Under the pieces are notes generated by a model. The model searched no databases. It saw only the letters and a list, made by a program, of their open reading frames with translations, and was not told the DNA's origin. Of a stretch of DNA of 42,541 nt, positions 40,553 to 42,541 are shown piece by piece. Each line of letters starts with the position of its first letter. Position 1 is the stretch's first letter. The stretch is taken from positions 1 through 42,541 of the forward strand of contig DAOTTI010000055.1 in the NCBI GenBank assembly GCA_034437795.1, given 5' to 3'. A program made the position numbers and the translations under genes. Source of the stretch: DAOTTI01 sp034437795 (GTDB lineage Bacteria; Chloroflexota; UBA11872; UBA12225).

Positions 40553-41793
40553 ACATCGCCCGCTGGTCTCGCCGAGGCGCGGCACTCCAGCCCCTGCTCC
40601 TGGAGCCGGCCTTTCGCGCGCGCAGCTACGTTCGAGGCATAGGCCGGGTCGAGCTGGCCGCCCTGGCCGTCGCGTTCCTCTCCAGCGCGTTTCGGCTGGC
40701 CACCTACGACCCGTTTGCCGACGGCCCGTGGCCGCGACATGTCGCGGCCACGATCCTTGGCCTGGCCATCGCCGCCCTGGTCTGGTGGATCGTGCACCGG
40801 CGCCTGGAAGGGCAATCCGTCCTGCCGGCCGTGGCCGCGCTGGTGGTCATGTGGGCGGGCGACGCCGTTCACCTCGCACGCTGGCTGCACCCTCTCACGC
40901 GTGAAGGGAGCGTCGCCATGGTGAGCGGGGCGCCTTATGGTAGCTCGCTGCCTCGCGACCGCTGGACGGCGCACGCGGCGGGAGACACGGACATTCACGT
41001 CTCCGGCGGCCGGCTCTTGCTCCGCAGCGGCCCGAACTCGGCGGGCGCCGTCGATCTGAACCTGACCAAGGAAGGGAACGGGCGCGGCTGGATGTCGACC
41101 ATCCGGCGGGCGCTGCTGCCGGTTGAGCACGGGGACTGGCTGACCAAGCGGCTCACCTGGACGGCTGCGGTGCAGCTCAGCGGGCAGTACTACGTCATCG
41201 CCGAGCTGATGCAGCCAGGCGTCCGGATCCAGGCCACGCCGTGGGGGGTGAACGTCATGTCTCCCAACCCCGCGGGAGGGCTCAGTGAGACCAATCTGGT
41301 AGTCGCGGACATCGGCAACGGCGCCATCCATACCTGGACGTTCGAGTGGTCTCCCGTGCGCCTCGGCCTGTACATGGACGGTCGGCTGCTGTGGGAAGGC
41401 CCATCCGGCCCGCCGATCACCTTCGTGCGCTTCGGTGATCAAACGCGTGATGCGCTGCACGGCGGCGCCATGCAGGTGTGGTCGGTACAGTACACGTGGT
41501 ACCGGCCCACCGCTGCCCCGCCGTTGGACCGGTCGCCCTTCGCCGCTGGCTCGCAGCCGGTTACCAGCCAGCCGACTGCGCCGCCCCAGACCGCAGTCGC
41601 GACGGCCACCGCCACCCCTCCCGATCCGACGCCAACGGTGCGCGCTGGCCCTCAAGAGTACGTCGTGCAGAGCGGAGACACGCTTGACACGATCGCGCGG
41701 CAGTACGGCACCACGGTAGAGGCCATCGCGGCCAGGAATGGCATCCGTGACCGGAACTACATCCTGGTCGGCCAGCGGCTGATCATTCCCTAG
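40549..41793 (+). CDS. Membrane-anchored LysM-domain protein
   Basis: A 414-aa protein. Two or three hydrophobic helices occur near the N-terminus (about residues 33-105: VELAALAVAFLSSAFRL, VAATILGLAIAALVWWIV, VLPAVAALVVMWAG). A beta-rich domain of about 190 residues follows, with LYMDGRLLWEG as in concanavalin/LamG-like folds, and then a Thr/Pro-rich linker. The end is one LysM repeat (about 370-414: EYVVQSGDTLDTIARQYGTT running to GQRLIIP), which binds GlcNAc-containing polymers such as peptidoglycan. It is likely to tether the glycan made by the cluster to the wall, or to sense it. The ATG overlaps the YfhO-like stop by four bases (ATGA); the frame is open upstream to 40489 but that part shadows the YfhO-like end. 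Confidence 0.85.
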   Translation: MNIARWSRRGAALQPLLLEPAFRARSYVRGIGRVELAALAVAFLSSAFRLATYDPFADGPWPRHVAATILGLAIAALVWWIVHRRLEGQSVLPAVAALVVMWAGDAVHLARWLHPLTREGSVAMVSGAPYGSSLPRDRWTAHAAGDTDIHVSGGRLLLRSGPNSAGAVDLNLTKEGNGRGWMSTIRRALLPVEHGDWLTKRLTWTAAVQLSGQYYVIAELMQPGVRIQATPWGVNVMSPNPAGGLSETNLVVADIGNGAIHTWTFEWSPVRLGLYMDGRLLWEGPSGPPITFVRFGDQTRDALHGGAMQVWSVQYTWYRPTAAPPLDRSPFAAGSQPVTSQPTAPPQTAVATATATPPDPTPTVRAGPQEYVVQSGDTLDTIARQYGTTVEAIAARNGIRDRNYILVGQRLIIP

Positions 41794-41888
41794 CCCGTCA
41801 GTCGTCCGTCAGTCGCCAGCAGACCTCCCCACACCAGGGCACGCCCCTGCTACCCGCCCATGGCGGGTGGACGGATAGCCGGCGCTGT

Positions 41889-41992
41889 GTTCCCTCTCGC
41901 TTTGGGGGAGGGCCAGGGTGAGGACCGGACCTGGAGTGGCCTCTCCCACAGCGAGAGGGCCGGGGTGAGGGCTCCTTCCTCGCTACTCGGCA
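41889..41992. repeat. Dispersed hairpin repeat (copy 5, double)
   Basis: TTCCCTCTCGCTTTGGGGGAGGGCCAGGGTGAGG is followed about 30 bases later by CCTCTCCCACAGCGAGAGGGCCGGGGTGAGGGCTCC. Two divergent members of the family lie side by side downstream of the LysM gene. Confidence 0.7.
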
Positions 41993-42163
41993 CTCGCTAC
42001 TGCCTACCCCGTCTGATCGTGCCGCTGGCGAGTTTCTGGAGAAACATGGCCCAGTGACGGCAAGATGGACGATGTAGGCCAGGGTGAAGGCTCCTCACTC
42101 GCTACTCGCTACCCACGCCTATTCAGCCGAGCGGGACCGGGCCTGGAAGCTGGAAGGGCTGCG

Positions 42164-42190
42164 GTGGGGCGGGTGGGGCGAGTGGGGCGG
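42164..42190. repeat. 9-bp tandem repeat, three units
   Basis: GTGGGGCGG, GTGGGGCGA, GTGGGGCGG at 42164-42190, abutting the decayed coding fragment; it may have arisen by slippage at a rearrangement junction. Confidence 0.85.
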
Positions 42191-42318
42191 TCAACGTAGA
42201 TCGTCGGGGAGCCCCAGCCGGCCCAGTCGAAGTGCGGCGTATCGCGCCTTTCGGTGCGCAGGATGAGCGTCACCCGCTGATCGGCAAACGAGCCCAGGTC
42301 GGCGACGGCGAAGCGCCC
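42190..42318 (-). pseudogene. Fragment of a beta-rich (carbohydrate-binding-like) domain
   Basis: On the minus strand this stretch reads GRFAVADLGSFADQRVTLIL, then TERRDTPHFDWAGWGSPTIY. The pattern DLG-xx-xQ-xVTL...D-WAGWG-P is typical of jelly-roll domains at the ends of secreted glycan-active or membrane proteins. Sequence before and after is repeat-derived (the TRPTRP tail comes from the 9-bp repeat), so only a fragment survives. The parent protein cannot be named. Confidence 0.4.
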
Positions 42319-42439
42319 ACGTCGGAGACGGACGCGGGGAGATGAAGGCTCTCCCCACGACCCCGCGTCAGGGCTAGCGGGGCCGGGAGACGACATCCCT
42401 TTCCGCGCGGACGCGACCGAAGGGGGTGAGGTCCGTCGC

Positions 42440-42480
42440 CGCGTCTCCGCGTCCCCGCGTCCCCGCGTCCCTGCGTCGGG
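42440..42480. repeat. 8-bp-periodic CGTCTC array (locus 3)
   Basis: CGCGTCTC, CGCGTCCC, CGCGTCCC, CGCGTCCC and TGCGTCGG in succession; the most regular of the three octamer arrays in this window. Confidence 0.85.
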
Positions 42481-42501
42481 GCGGCGGAGGGGCAGGGGGC
42501 G

Positions 42502-42541
42502 TCACTCCACCAGGCCGGTGCGGTCGATCGACTCCACGAAG
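42502..42541 (-). CDS. Possible C-terminal end of a gene continuing beyond the window
   Basis: The last 40 bases on the minus strand read FVESIDRTGLVE followed by TGA at 42502-42504. The peptide is protein-like, but only 12 residues are visible, so no family can be given. Confidence 0.4.
   Translation of the reverse strand, partial: FVESIDRTGLVE

Larger units (their letters stand above)
41794..42501. other. Repeat-rich non-coding region at the right end
   Basis: No intact gene. It holds two hairpin repeat copies, CTCGCTA-type heptamers near 42000 and 42098, a 9-bp tandem array, a decayed coding fragment on the minus strand and an octamer array. Confidence 0.7.

Overview
The window is about 42.5 kb of high-GC DNA with dense, mostly co-directional bacterial genes. 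It holds no rRNA, tRNA, phage or transposase gene. The gene mix suggests a free-living, carbohydrate-scavenging Chloroflexota bacterium: many Tat/lipoprotein sugar-binding proteins, DUF3604 and heparinase II/III enzymes, COG0620-type MetE-like proteins, YfhO-like membrane proteins, a LysM surface protein, and short palindromic repeats between genes. This is inference from gene content, because no phylogenetic marker is present.

Region A (1-24.5 kb) is a carbohydrate uptake and metabolism region, mostly on the minus strand. In transcription order it starts with a DUF3604 metallohydrolase, a PLP trans-sulfuration enzyme, an orphan VapC/PIN toxin, a heparinase II/III-like lyase and a truncated solute-binding lipoprotein. 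A DHA2 drug exporter (+), two divergent solute-binding lipoproteins and a solitary DNA methyltransferase (+) follow. Next comes a long minus-strand run read from 22 kb down to 12.9 kb: Gfo/Idh oxidoreductase, aldo/keto reductase, xylose-isomerase-like epimerase, binding lipoprotein, a two-gene MetE-like pair with a 4-bp overlap, and another binding lipoprotein. An alkaline-phosphatase-superfamily hydrolase lies beside it. Four complete binding lipoproteins and the start of a fifth are present, but there is no ABC permease or ATPase gene.

Region B (24.9-41.8 kb) is a cell-surface glycan cluster read almost entirely on the plus strand from a recognisable promoter with a perfect TATAAT box. It encodes four glycosyltransferases on the plus strand or convergent to it (three GT2 and one GT4 type, the last GT2 being on the minus strand) plus a further GT2 at its start, a radical SAM protein with an unusual CX7CX2C cluster motif, two SAM methyltransferases, two very large polytopic GT-C/YfhO-like membrane proteins, a membrane protein built from three copies of one two-helix unit, and a terminal membrane-anchored LysM protein. 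In total there are four GT2-type genes and one GT4-type gene. Several 4-bp stop/start overlaps suggest translational coupling. The cluster probably builds, methylates and displays a surface polysaccharide or glycolipid.

The spaces between genes are rich in short repeats: a CCTCTC...GAGAGG-type hairpin followed by a GGGGTGAGG tail (at least five loci), 8-bp-periodic CGTCTC arrays (three loci), a 7-bp-periodic array, a 24-bp direct repeat and a 34-bp tandem duplication. Several decayed gene remnants also lie there. Points most worth following up are the radical SAM motif, the paired MetE-like proteins, the composition switch inside the 857-aa membrane protein gene, and the three-repeat membrane protein next to the YfhO-like and LysM proteins.
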